This document shows, in pieces, positions 1-9,277 of a stretch of 64,000 nt of DNA. Positions within the stretch are counted from its first letter, which is position 1. Each line of letters opens with the position of its first letter. Both the position numbers and the translations under genes were made by a program. The stretch spans positions 186,001 through 250,000 of the forward strand of contig JAKSZU010000164.1 in assembly GCA_026018925.1 (NCBI GenBank). The letters are read 5' to 3'. The notes beneath the pieces were generated by a model. The model was given only the letters and a program-made list of their open reading frames with translations. It was not told the origin of the DNA and searched no databases. The stretch is from Tupaia tana (taxonomy: Eukaryota; Chordata; Mammalia; Scandentia; Tupaiidae).

Positions 1-523
1 TCCACATGGATACTGGGAACTAGATATTTCAGGGCACAGGCGAAATGAAGATTTTCTACTCATAATTCAGCCTCCAGCAAGCAAAGCTAGTGGGGTAGGG
101 AGCCCCTCTGGCCTTCTCTCCCTGTCTTTGTGTCTCTGAGGTCTCTGTCTCTCTCTGCTCCTGTCTCCTCATTTTTTTTGGTAATTTTTCCTTTTTACGA
201 TTTTTTTAAAGGTAGAATTTCTCTCTGGCTCTCAGCTCCATCTTTTGTTTTGTTAATAAGCCCTTCTGCTCCTTTCTCCCAGGCAGGAGAGTTGAGCCAT
301 TCTCTGAGAAGATTCCACATGGATACTGGGAACTAAATATTTCAGGGCACAGGCGAAATGAAGATTTTCTACTCATAATTCAGCCTCCAGCAAGCAAAGC
401 TAGTGTGGTAGGGAGCTCCTGTGGCCTTCTATCCCTGTCTCTGCGTCTCTGAGGTCTCTGTCTCTCTCTGCTCCAGTCTCCTGATTTTTTTTGGTAATTT
501 TTCCTTTTTACGATTTTTTTAAA

Positions 524-837
524 GGTAGAATTTCTCTCTGGCTCTCTGCTCCATCTTTTGTTTTGTTAATAAGCCCTTCTGCTCCTTTCTCCCAGGCAGG
601 AGAGTTGAGCCATTCTCTGAGAAGATTCCACATGGATACTGGTAACTAGATATTTCAGGGCACAGGCGATATGAAGATTTTCTACTCATAATTCAGCCTC
701 CAGCAAGCAAAGCTAGTGTGTTAGGGAGCCCCTCTGGTCTTCTATCCCTGTCTCTGTGTCTCTGAGGTCTCTGTCTCTCTCTGCTCCTGTCTCCTCATTT
801 TTTTTTGGTAATTTTTCCTTTTTAGGATTTTTTTAAA
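524..837 (+). repeat. Monomer subtype U (CCAGTCTCCTGA / CTCTCTGCTCC)
   Basis: Subtype U is defined by CTCTCTGCTCC where the canonical monomer has CTCTCAGCTCC. It is preceded in the previous monomer by CCCCTGTGGCC, CTCTGCGTCTC and GCTCCAGTCTCCTGA instead of GCTCCTGTCTCCTCA. Other copies start near 4588, 4899, 8028, 9591, 11776, 12089, 14592 and 16155. U usually stands immediately before an R monomer. The variants preceding and opening the unit travel together, so the unit that moves spans the arbitrary monomer boundary. Confidence 0.8.
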
Positions 838-2400
838 GGTAGAATTTCTCTCTCGCTCTCAGCTCCATCTTTTGTTTTGTTAATAAGCCCTTCTTCTCCT
901 ATCTCCCAGGCAGGAGAGTGGAGCCATTCTCTGAGAAGATTCCACTTGGATACTGGGAACTATATTTCAGGGCACAGGCGAAATGAAGATTTTCTACTCA
1001 TAATTCAGCCTCCAGCAAGCAAAGCTAGTGTGGTAGGGAGCCCCTCTGGCCTTCTATCCCTGTCTCTGTGTCTCTGAGGTCTCGGCTTCTCTCTGCTCCT
1101 GTCTCCTCAAGTTTTTTTGGTAATTTTTACTTTTTACGATTTTTTTAAATGTAGAATTTCTCTCTGGCTCTCAGCTCCATCTTTTGTTTTGTTAATAAGC
1201 CCTTCTGCTCCTTTCTCCCAGGCAGGAGAGTTGAACCATTCTCTGAGAAGATTCCACATGGATACTGGGAACTAGATATTTCAGGGCACAGGCGAAATGA
1301 AGATTTTCTACTAATAATTCAGCCTCCAGCAAGCAAAGCTAGTGTGGTAGGGAGCCCCTCTGACCTTCTATCCCTGTCTCTGTGTCTCTGAGATCTCTGT
1401 CTCTCTCTGCTCCTGTCTCCTCATTTTTTTTGGTAATTTTTTCTTTTTACGATTTTTTAAAGGTACAATTTCTCTCTGGCTCTCAGCTCCATCTTTTGAT
1501 TTGTTAATAAGCCCTTCTGCTCCTTTCTCCCAGGCCGGAGAGTTGAGCCATTCTCTGAGAAGGTTCCTCCTGGATACTGGGAACTAGATATTTCAGGGCA
1601 CAGGCGAAATGAAGATTTTCTACTCAAAATTCAGCTTCCAGCAAGAAAGCTAGTGTGGTAGATAGCCCCTCTGGCCTTCTATCACTGTCTCTGTGTCTCT
1701 GAGGTATCTGTCTCTCTCTGCTCCTTTCTCCTCATTTTTTTTTTGGTAATTTTTCCTTTTTACGATTTTTTAAAGGTACAATTTCTCTCTAGCTCTCAGC
1801 TCCATCTTTTGATTTGTTAATAAGCCCTTCTGCTCCTTTCTCCCAGGCTGGAGAGTTGAGCCATTCTCTGAGAAGATTCCACTTGGATACTGGGAATTAT
1901 ATTTCAGGGCACAGGCGAAATGAAGATTTTCTACTCATAATTCAGCCTCCAGCAAGCAAAGCTAGTGTGGTAGGGAGCCCCTCTGGCCTTCTATCCCTGT
2001 CTCTCTGTCTCTGAGGTCTCAGTTTCTCTCTGCTCCTGTCTCCTCATGTTTTTTTGGTAATTTTTCCTTTTTACGATTTTTATAAAGGTAGAATTTCTCT
2101 CTGGCTCTCAGCTCCATCTTTTGTTTTGTTAATAAGCCCTTCTGCTCCTTTCTCCCAGGCAGGAGAGTTGAGCCATTGTCTGAGAAGATTCCACATGGAT
2201 ACTGGGAACTAGATATTTCAGGGCACAGGCGAAATGAAGATTTTCTACTCATAATTCAGCCTCCAGCAAGCAAAGCTAGTGTGTTAGGGAGCCCCTCTGG
2301 TCTTCTATCCCTGTCTCTGTGTCTCTGAGGTCTCTGTCTCTCTCTGCTCCTGTCTCCTCATTTTTTTTTGGTAATTTTTCCTTTTTAGGATTTTTTTAAA

Positions 2401-2712
2401 GGTAGAATTTCTCTCTCGCTCTCAGCTCCATCTTTTGTTTTGTTAATAAGCCCTTCTTCTCCTATCTCCCAGGCAGGAGAGTGGAGCCATTCTCTGAGAA
2501 GATTCCACTTGGATACTGGGAACTATATTTCAGGGCACAGGCGAAATGAAGATTTTCTACTCATAATTCAGCCTCCAGCAAGAAAAGCTAGTGTGGTAGG
2601 GAGCCCCTCTGGCCTTCTATCCCTGTCTCTGTGTCTCTGAGGTCTCGGCTTCTCTCTGCTCCTGTCTCCTCAAGTTTTTTTGGTAATTTTTACTTTTTAC
2701 GATTTTTTTAAA
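2401..2712 (+). repeat. Monomer subtype R (CTTCTTCTCC, GTGGAGCC, GAACTATATTTC)
   Basis: Subtype R is defined by TTTTTAGGATTT upstream, CTCTCGCTCTC, CCCTTCTTCTCCTATC, GAGTGGAGCC or GAGTTGAGCC, CACTTGGATAC and the two-base-shorter GAACTATATTTC. The CTTCTTCTCC block occurs near 890, 2453, 8393, 9956, 12446, 14959, 16522, 21520, 22767, 25589, 28718 and 30596, with altered forms near 6833 and 19647. It is absent to the right of about 31 kb. Spacings between successive copies are close to whole multiples of 313 (5, 14, 5, 5, 8, 8, 5, 10, 6, 4, 9, 10, 6 monomers), which shows the changing higher-order organisation of the left domain. Confidence 0.82.
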
Positions 2713-3024
2713 GGTAGAATTTCTCTCTGGCTCTCAGCTCCATCTTTTGTTTTGTTAATAAGCCCTTCTGGTCCTTTCTCCCAGGCAGGAGAGTTGAGCC
2801 ATTCTCTGAGAAGATTCCACATTGATACTGGGAACTAGATATTTCAGGGCACAGGCGAAATGAAGATTTTCTACTAATAATTCAGCCTCCAGCAAGCAAA
2901 GCTAGTGTGGTAGGGAGCACCTCTGACCTTCTATCCCTGTCTCTGTGTCTCTGAGGTCTCTGTCTCTCTCTGCTCCTGTCTCCTCATTTTTTTTGGTAAT
3001 TTTTCCTTTTTACGATTTTTTAAA
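2713..3024 (+). repeat. Monomer subtype G (follows GGTCTCGGCTTC ... CTCAAG)
   Basis: Subtype G is near-canonical inside. It follows a polypyrimidine tract changed to GGTCTCGGCTTCTCTC and CTCCTCAAGTTTTTTT, with TTTTTACTTTTTACGA in the oligo-T segment. It often ends with CTACTAATAATTC in place of CTACTCATAATTC. Copies follow almost every R monomer (near 1150, 2713, 8652, 10216, 12714), so R and G behave as a linked pair. Confidence 0.75.
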
Positions 3025-3336
3025 GGTACAATTTCTCTCTGGCTCTCAGCTCCATCTTTTGATTTGTTAATAAGCCCTTCTGCTCCTTTCTCCCAGGCCG
3101 GAGAGTTGAGCCATTCTCTGAGAAGGTTCCTCCTGGATACTGGGAACTAGATATTTCAGGGCACAGGCGAAATGAAGATTTTCTACTCAAAATTCAGCTT
3201 CCAGCAAGAAAGCTAGTGTGGTAGATAGCCCCTCTGGCCTTCTATCACTGTCTCTGTGTCTCTGAGGTATCTGTCTCTCTCTGCTCCTGTCTCCTCATTT
3301 TTTTTTGGTAATTTTTCCTTTTTACGATTTTTTAAA
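3025..3336 (+). repeat. Monomer subtype K (GGTACAATTT, TTGATTTG, GGTTCCTCCTGG)
   Basis: Subtype K is defined by one T fewer before AAAGGTACAATTT, CATCTTTTGATTTG, AGGCCGGAGAG, GGTTCCTCCTGGATAC, CTACTCAAAATTCAGCTTCC, a GCAAGAAAGC deletion and GTAGATAGCCCC. The GTTCCTCC block lies near 1563, 3126, 5626, 10626, 12813, 17818, 23139, 29390 and 31268. K is normally followed by D. It is absent from the domain right of about 36 kb. Confidence 0.8.
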
Positions 3337-3648
3337 GGTACAATTTCTCTCTAGCTCTCAGCTCCATCTTTTGATTTGTTAATAAGCCCTTCTGCTCCTT
3401 TCTCCCAGGCTGGAGAGTTGAGCCATTCTCTGAGAAGATTCCACTTGTATACTGGGAATTATATTTCAGGGCACAGGCGAAATGAAGATTTTCTACTCAT
3501 AATTCAGCCTCCAGCAATCAAAGCTAGTGTGGTAGGGAGCCCCTCTGGCCTTCTATCCCTGTCTCTCTGTCTCTGAGGTCTCAGTTTCTCTCTGCTCCTG
3601 TCTCCTCATGTTTTTTTGGTAATTTTTACTTTTTACGATTTTTTTAAA
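3337..3648 (+). repeat. Monomer subtype D (TCTCTAGCTC, AGGCTGG, GAATTATATTTC)
   Basis: Subtype D shares GGTACAATTT and TTGATTTG with K but has TCTCTAGCTCTC, AGGCTGGAGAG, CACTTGGATAC and GAATTATATTTC, and it is preceded by GAGGTATCTGTC. Copies are centred near 1880, 3443, 5945, 10946, 13132, 18138, 23450 and 29708. The shared GGTACAATTT and TTGATTTG suggest that K and D descend from one ancestral variant that was then amplified as a dimer. Confidence 0.8.
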
Positions 3649-3961
3649 GGTAGAATTTCTCTCTGGCTCTCAGCTCCATCTTTTGTTTTGTTAATAAGCC
3701 CTTCTGCTCCTTTCTCCCAGGCAGGAGAGTTGAGCCATTCTCTGAGAAGATTCCACATGGATACTGGGAACTAGATATTTCAGGGCACAGGCGAAATGAA
3801 GATTTTCTACTCATAATTCAGCCTCCAGCAAGCAAAGCTAGTGTGGTAGGGAGCCACTCTGGCCTTCTCTCCCTGTCTCTGTGTCTCTGAGGTCTCTGTC
3901 TCTCTCTGCTCCTGTCTCCTCATTTTTTTTGGTAATTTTTCCTTTTTACGATTTTTTTAAA
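3649..3961 (+). repeat. Monomer subtype S (follows GGTCTCAGTTTC)
   Basis: Subtype S is near-canonical internally. It follows a polypyrimidine tract changed to GGTCTCAGTTTCTCTC and CTCATGTTTTTTT. The GGTCTCAGTTTC mark lies near 2017, 3577, 6079, 7017, 11080, 13268, 16708, 18265, 23587, 26718, 29848 and 34548. It usually comes directly after D. It is not seen to the right of about 34.6 kb. Confidence 0.75.
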
Positions 3962-4274
3962 GGTAGAATTTCTCTCTGGCTCTCAGCTCCATCTTTTGTT
4001 TTGTTAATAAGCCCTTCTGCTCCTTTCTCCCAGGCAGGAGAGTTGAGCCATTCTCTGAGAAGATTCCACATGGATACTGGGAACTAAATATTTCAGGGCA
4101 CAGGCGAAATGAAGATTTTCTACTCATAATTCAGCCTCCAGCAAGCAAATCTAGTGTGGTAGGCAGCCCCTCTGGCCTTCTATCCCTGTCTCTGTGTCTC
4201 TGAGGACTCTGTCTCTCTCTGCTTCTGTCTCCTCATTTTTTTTGGTAATTTTTCCTTTTTACGATTTTTTTAAA

Positions 4275-4587
4275 GGTAGAATTTCTCTCTGGCTCTCAGC
4301 TCCATCTTTTGTTTTGTTAATAAGCACTTCTGCTCCTTTCTCCCAGGGAGGAGAGTTGAGCCATTCTCTGAGAAGTTTCCACATGGATAGTGGTAACTAG
4401 GTATTTCAGGGCACAGGCGAAATGAAGATTTTCTACTCATAATTCAGCCTCCAGCAAGCAAAGCTAGTGTGGTAGGGAGCACCTCTGGACTTCTATCCCT
4501 GTCTCTGTGTCTCTGATGTCTCTGTCTCTCTCTGCTACAGTCTCCTGATTTTTTTTGGTAATTTTTCCTTTTTACGATTTTTTTAAA
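4275..4587 (+). repeat. Monomer subtype B (GCACTTCTGC, GGGAGGAG, GATAGTGGTAACTAGG)
   Basis: Subtype B is defined by AATAAGCACTTCTG, CAGGGAGGAGAG, GAAGTTTCCACATGG, GATAGTGGTAACTAGG and an upstream CTGAGGACTCTG. The GATAGTGG mark is near 4386, 5330, 6254, 11576, 19083 and 28150. A related form (B') with GATACTGGTAA lies near 14392, 20957 and 25022. B and B' mark segments that were copied at 13- and 21-monomer distances within the left domain. Confidence 0.75.
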
Positions 4588-7443
4588 GGTAGAATTTCTC
4601 TCTGGCTCTCTGCTCCATCTTTTGTTTTGTTAATAAGCCCTTCTGCTCCTTTCTCCCAGGCAGGAGAGTTGAGCCATTCTCTGAGAAGATTCCACATGGA
4701 TACTGGGAACTAGATATTTCAGGGCACAGGCGAAATGAAGATTTTCTACTCATAATTCAGCCTCCAGCAAGCAAAGCTAGTGTGGTAGGGAGCCCCTGTG
4801 GCCTTCTATCCCTGTCTCTGCGTCTCTGAGGTCTCTGTCTCTCTCTGCTCCAGTCTCCTGATTTTTTTTGGTAATTTTTCCTTTTTACGATTTTTTTAAA
4901 GGTAGAATTTCTCTCTAGCTCTCTGCTCCATCTTTTGTTTTGTTAATAAGCCCTTCTGCTCCTTTCTCCCAGGCAGGAGAGTTGAGCCATTCTCTGAGAA
5001 GATTCCACATGGTTACTGGGAACTAAATATTTCAGGGCACAGGCGAAATGAAGATTTTCTACTCATAATTCAGCCTCCAGCAAGCAAATCTAGTGTGGTA
5101 GGCAGCCCCTCTGGCCTTCTATCCCTGTCTCTGTGTCTCTGAGGACTCTGTCTCACTCTGCGTCTGTCTCCTCATTTTTTTTTGGTAATTTTTCCTTTTT
5201 ACGATTTTTTTAAAGGTAGAATTTCTCTCTGGCTCTCAGCTCCATCTTTTGTTTTGTTAATAAGCACTTCTGCTCCTTTCTCCCAGGGAGGAGAGTTGAG
5301 CCATTCTCTGAGAAGTTTCCACATGGATAGTGGTAACTAGGTATTTCAGGGCACAGGCGAAATGAAGATTTTCTACTCAAAATTCAGCCTCCAGCAAGCA
5401 AAGCTAGTGTGGTAGGGAGCCCCTATGACCTTCTATCCCTGTCTCTGTGTCTCTGAGGTCTCTGTCTCTCTCTGCTCCTGTCTCCTCATTTTTTTTGGTA
5501 ATTTTTCCTTTTTACGATTTTTTAAAGGTACAATTTCTCTCTGGATCTCAGCTCCATCTTTTGATTTGTTAATAAGCCCTTCTGCTCCTTTCTCCCAGGC
5601 CGCAGAGTTGAGCCATTCTCTGAGAAGGTTCCTCCTGGATACTGGGAACTAGATATTTCAGGGCACAGGTGAAATGAAGATTTTCTACTCAAAATTCAGC
5701 TTCCAGCAAGAAAGGTAGTGTGGTAGATAGCCCCTCTGGCCTTCTATCACTGTCTCTGTGTCTCTGAGGTATCTGTCTCTCTCTGCTCCTGTCTCCTCAT
5801 TTTTTTTTGGTAATTTTTCCTTTTTACGATTTTTTAAAGGTACAATTTCTCTCTAGCTCTCAGCTCCATCTTTTGATTTGTTAATAAGCCCTTCTGCTCC
5901 TTTCTCCCAGGCTGTAGAGTTGAGCCATTCTCTGAGAAGATTCCACTTGGATACTGGGAATTATATTTCAGGGCACAGGCGAAATGAAGATTTTCTACTC
6001 ATAATTCAGTCTCCAGCAAGCAAAGCTAGTGTGGTAGGGAGCCCCTCTGGCGTTCTATCCCTGTCTCTCTGTCTCTGAGGTCTCAGTTTCTCTCTGCTCC
6101 TGTCTCCTCATGTTTTTTTGGTAATTTTTCCTTTTTTCGATTTTTTTAAAGGTAGAATTTCTCTCTGGCTCTCAGCTCCATCTTTTGTTTTGTTAATAAG
6201 CCCTTCTGCTCCTTTCTCCCAGGCAGGAGATTTGAGCCATTCTCTGAGAAGTTTCCACATGGATAGTGGTAACTAGGTATTTCAGGGCACAGGCGAAATG
6301 AAGATTTTCTACTCATAATTCAGCCTCCAGCAAGCAAAGCTAGTGTGGTAGGGAGCCCCTCTGGCCTTCTCTCCCTGTCTCTGTGTCTGGGAGGTCTCTG
6401 TCTCTCTCTGCTCCTGTCTCCTCATTTTTTTTGGTAATTTTTCCTTTTTACGGTTTTTTTAAAGGTAGAATTTCTCTCTGTCTCTCAGCTCCATCTTTTG
6501 TTTTGTTAATAAGCCCTTCTGCTCCTTTCTCCCAGGCAGGAGAGTTGAGCCATTCTCTGAGAAGATTCCACATGGATACTGGGAACTAGATATTTCAGGG
6601 CACAGGCGAAATGAAGATTTTCTACTCATAATTCAGCCTCCAGCAAGCAAAGCTAGTGTGTTAGGGAGCCCCTCTGGTCTTCTATCCCTGTCTCTGTATC
6701 TCTGAGGTCTCTGTCTCTCTCTGCTCCTGTCTCCTCCTTTTTTTTGGTAATTTTTCCTTTTTAGGATTTTTTTAAAGGTAGAATTTCTCTCTCGCTCTCA
6801 GCTCCATCTTTTGTTTTGTTAATAAGCCCTTATTCTCCTAACTCCCAGGCAGGAAAGTTGAGCCATTCTCTGAGAAGATTCCACTTGGATACTGGGAACT
6901 ATATTTCAGGGCACAGGCGAAATGAATATTTTCTACTCATAATTTAGCCTCCAGCAAGCAAAGCTAGTGTGGTAGGGAGCCCCTCTTGCCTTCTATCCCT
7001 GTCTCTCTGTCTCTGAGGTCTCAGTTTCTCTCTGCTCCTGTCTCCTCATGTTTTTTTGGAAATTTTTCCTTTTTACGATTTTTTTAAAGGTAGAATTTCT
7101 CTCTGGCTCTCAGCTCCATCTTTTGTTTTGTTAATAAGCCCTTCTGCTCCTTTCTCCCAGGCAGGAGAGTTGAGCCATTCTCTGAGAAGATTCCACATGG
7201 ATACTGGGAACTAGATATTTCAGGGCACAGCCGAAATGGAGATTTTCTACTCATAATTCAGCCTCCAGCAAGCAAAGCTAGTGTGGTAGGGAGCCCCTCT
7301 GGCCTTCTCTCCCTGTCTCTGTGTCTCTGAGGTCTCTGTCTCTCTCTGCTCCTGTCTCCTCATTTTTTTTGGTAATTTTTCCTTTTTACGATTTTTTTAA
7401 AGGTAGAATTTCTCTCTGGCTCTCAGCTCCATCTTTTGTTTTG

Positions 7444-7473
7444 TTAATAAGCCCTTCTGCTCCTTTCTCCCAG
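7444..7473 (+). other. Splice-acceptor-like module present in nearly every monomer (representative)
   Basis: The module has a branch-point-like TTAAT at 7444-7448 and a pyrimidine-rich stretch, and ends in CCCAG with the AG at 7472-7473, followed by G. The candidate branch A lies 26 nt from the AG, within the usual vertebrate range. Upstream, AAAG/GTAGAA at 7400-7408 is a weak 5' splice-site match, and GGTAATTT in the oligo-T segment is another. Nearly all copies keep CAG here, including R (CTATCTCCCAG) and K/D. Function is not shown; it would matter only if the + strand is transcribed. Confidence 0.45.
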
Positions 7474-7498
7474 GCAGGAGAGTTGAGCCATTCTCTGA

Positions 7499-7506
7499 GA
7501 AGATTC
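7499..7506. promoter_or_regulatory. Heat-shock-element-like inverted dyad GAAnnTTC (representative copy)
   Basis: GAAGATTC gives two inverted nGAAn units at the correct spacing, the minimal form of a heat shock element. Almost every monomer keeps GAA and TTC while the second spacer base varies among A, T, G and C (GAAGATTCC, GAAGTTTCC, GAAGGTTCC, GAAGCTTCC). A few copies lose it (31268 region, 33458, 57261, 60018). A strong element usually has three units and only two are seen here, so binding is a hypothesis. Confidence 0.3.
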
Positions 7507-7611
7507 CACATGGATACTGGGAACTAGATATTTCAGGGCACAGGCGAAATGAAGATTTTCTACTCATAATTCAGCCTCCAGCAAGCAAAGCTAGTGTGGT
7601 AGGGAGCCCCT

Positions 7612-7711
7612 CTGGCCTTCTCTCCCTGTCTCTGTGTCTCTGAGATCTCTGTCTCTCTCTGCTCCTGTCTCCTCATTTTTTTTGGTAATTTTTCCTTTTT
7701 ACGATTTTTTT
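7612..7711 (+). other. Polypyrimidine plus oligo-T segment of the monomer (representative)
   Basis: The 70 bases 7612-7681 contain 57 pyrimidines, arranged as imperfect TCTCTG/TCTC repeats. They run into an oligo-T segment with GGTAA and ACGA as its only breaks. The segment is repeated once per monomer, always on this strand. T-run length (7-12) is the most variable property of the array, as expected for slippage. It gives the array its T-over-A skew and could favour triplex or unusual DNA structure. Confidence 0.6.
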
Positions 7712-8964
7712 AAAGGTAGAATTTCTCTCTGGCTCTCAGCTCCATCTTTTGTTTTGTTAATAAGCCCTTCTGCTCCTTTCTCCCAGGCAGGAGAGTTGAG
7801 CCATTCTCTGAGAAGATTCCACATGGATACTGGGAACTAGATATTTCAGGGCACAGGCGAAATGAAGATTTTCTACTCATAATTCAGCCTCCAGCAAGCA
7901 AAGCTAGTGTGGTAGGGAGCCCCTGTGGCCTTCTATCCCTGTCTCTGCGTCTCTGAGGTCTCTGTCTCTCTCTGCTCCAGTCTCCTGATTTTTTTTGGTA
8001 ATTTTTCCTTTTTACGATTTTTTTAAAGGTAGAATTTCTCTCTGGCTCTCTGCTCCATTTTTGTTTTGTTAATAAGCCCTTCTGCTCCTTTCTCCCAGGC
8101 AGAAGAGTTGAGCCATTCTCTGAGAAGATTCCACATGGATACTGGGAACTAGATATTTCAGGGCAGAGGCGAAATGAAGATTTTCTACTCATAATTCAGC
8201 CTCCAGCAAGCAAAGCTAGTGTGTTAGGGAGCCCCTCTGGTCTTCTATCCCTGTCTCTGTGTCTCTGAGGTCTCTGTCTCTCTCTGCTCCTGTCTCCTCA
8301 TTTTTTTTTGGTAATTTTTCCTTTTTAGGATTTTTTTAAAGGTAGAATTTCTCTCTCGCTCTCAGCTCCATCTTTTGTTTTGTTAATAAGCCCTTCTTCT
8401 CCTATCTCCCAGGCAGGAGAGTGGAGCCATTCTCTGAGAAGATTCCACTTGGATACTGGGAACTATATTTCAGGGCACAGGCGAAATGAAGATTTTCTAC
8501 TCATAATTCAGCCTCCAGCAAGCAAAGCTAGTGTGGTAGGGAGCCCCTCTGGCCTTCTATCCCTGTCTCTGTGTCTCTGAGGTCTCGGCTTCTCTCTGCT
8601 CCTGTCTCCTCAAGTTTTTTTGGTAATTTTTACTTTTTACGATTTTTTTAAAGGTAGAATTTCTCTCTGGCTCTCAGCTCCATCTTTTGTTTTGTTAATA
8701 AGCCCTTCTGCTCCTTTCTCCCAGGCAGGAGAGTTGAACCATTCTCTGAGAAGGTTCCACATTGATACTGGGAACTAGATATTTCAGGGCACAGGCGAAA
8801 TGAAGATTTTCTACTAATAATTCAGCCTCCAGCAAGCAAAGCTAGTGTGGTTGGGAGCCCCTCTGACCTTCTATAACTGTCTCTGTGTCTCTGAGGTCTC
8901 TGTCTCTCTCTGCTCCTGTCTCCTCATTTTTTTTGGTAATTTTTCCTTTTTACGATTTTTTAAA

Positions 8965-9277
8965 GGTCCAATTTCTCTCTGGCTCTCAGCTCCATCTTTT
9001 GATTTGTTAATAAGCCCTTCTGCTCCTTTCTCCCAGGCCGGAGAGTTGAGCCATTCTCTGAGAAGATTCCACATGGATACTGGGAACTAGATATTTCAGG
9101 GCACAGGCGAAATGAAGATTTTCTACTCATAATTCAGCCTCCAGCAAGCAAAGCTAGTGTGGTAGGGAGCCCCTCTGGCCTTCTCTCCCTGTCTCTGTGT
9201 CTCTGAGGTCTCTGTCTCTCTCTGCTCCTGTCTCCTCATTTTTTTTGGTAATTTTTCCTTTTTACGATTTTTTTAAA
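8965..9277 (+). repeat. Chimeric monomer, K in front and A behind
   Basis: The unit opens as K (AAAGGTCCAATTT, TTGATTTG, AGGCCGG). At about 9066 it changes to canonical GATTCCACATGG with GCCTCCAGCAAGC. The parallel unit at about 10528 continues as K (GGTTCCTCCTGG). The switch coincides with the end of the 1563-bp duplication, so it marks the recombination junction. Confidence 0.8.

Larger units (their letters stand above)
838..3961. repeat. Two tandem copies of a 5-monomer higher-order unit R-G-K-D-S
   Basis: Copy 1 is 838-2400 and copy 2 is 2401-3961. Each contains R, G, K, D and S in that order. Corresponding positions are offset by 1562-1563 bp throughout. By eye they differ at roughly one or two sites per hundred bases, far less than neighbouring monomers differ from one another. 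Examples are CTGGTCC versus CTGCTCC near 2771/1208 and ACATTGAT versus ACATGGAT near 2820/1257. Homology extends about 190 bp upstream of 838. Confidence 0.88.
7402..7714 (+). repeat. Reference monomer, canonical type A (313 bp)
   Basis: I use this copy as the coordinate standard; position 1 is the first G of GGTAGAATTT. By hand count it has 60 A, 78 C, 61 G and 114 T, so 44.4% GC with strong T-over-A skew. Its parts in order are: CT-rich 11-35; branch-point-like TTAAT at 43-47; polypyrimidine tract ending in CAG at 70-72; GAAnnTTC dyad at 98-105; AGATATTTCAGGGCAC around 125-140; a CpG at 144-145 in GGCGAAATG; a mixed segment at 150-210; a polypyrimidine segment at 211-280 (57 of 70 bases C or T); an oligo-T segment at 274-310 broken by GGTAA and ACGA (second CpG at 301-302); and a terminal AAA. 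Confidence 0.93.

Noticed and set aside
211-330. (CT)n or TCTCTG microsatellite as a separate feature
   Set aside because: The CT-rich stretch is an internal part of each monomer, imperfect, and moves with it. It is not an independent microsatellite locus.
7540-7560. CENP-B box around the conserved CpG (minus strand TTCGCCTGTGCCCTG)
   Set aside because: The pattern TTCGnnnnAnnCGGG requires A at the ninth base and CGGG at the end. This site has T and CCTG, so only the TTCG half fits.
7402-7714. Monomer as a solo LTR or endogenous-retrovirus fragment
   Set aside because: A polypurine-like minus strand and an AATAAG near the middle are suggestive, but I find no TG...CA ends, primer-binding site, canonical AATAAA or target-site duplication. 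Origin from an LTR cannot be supported without a database search.
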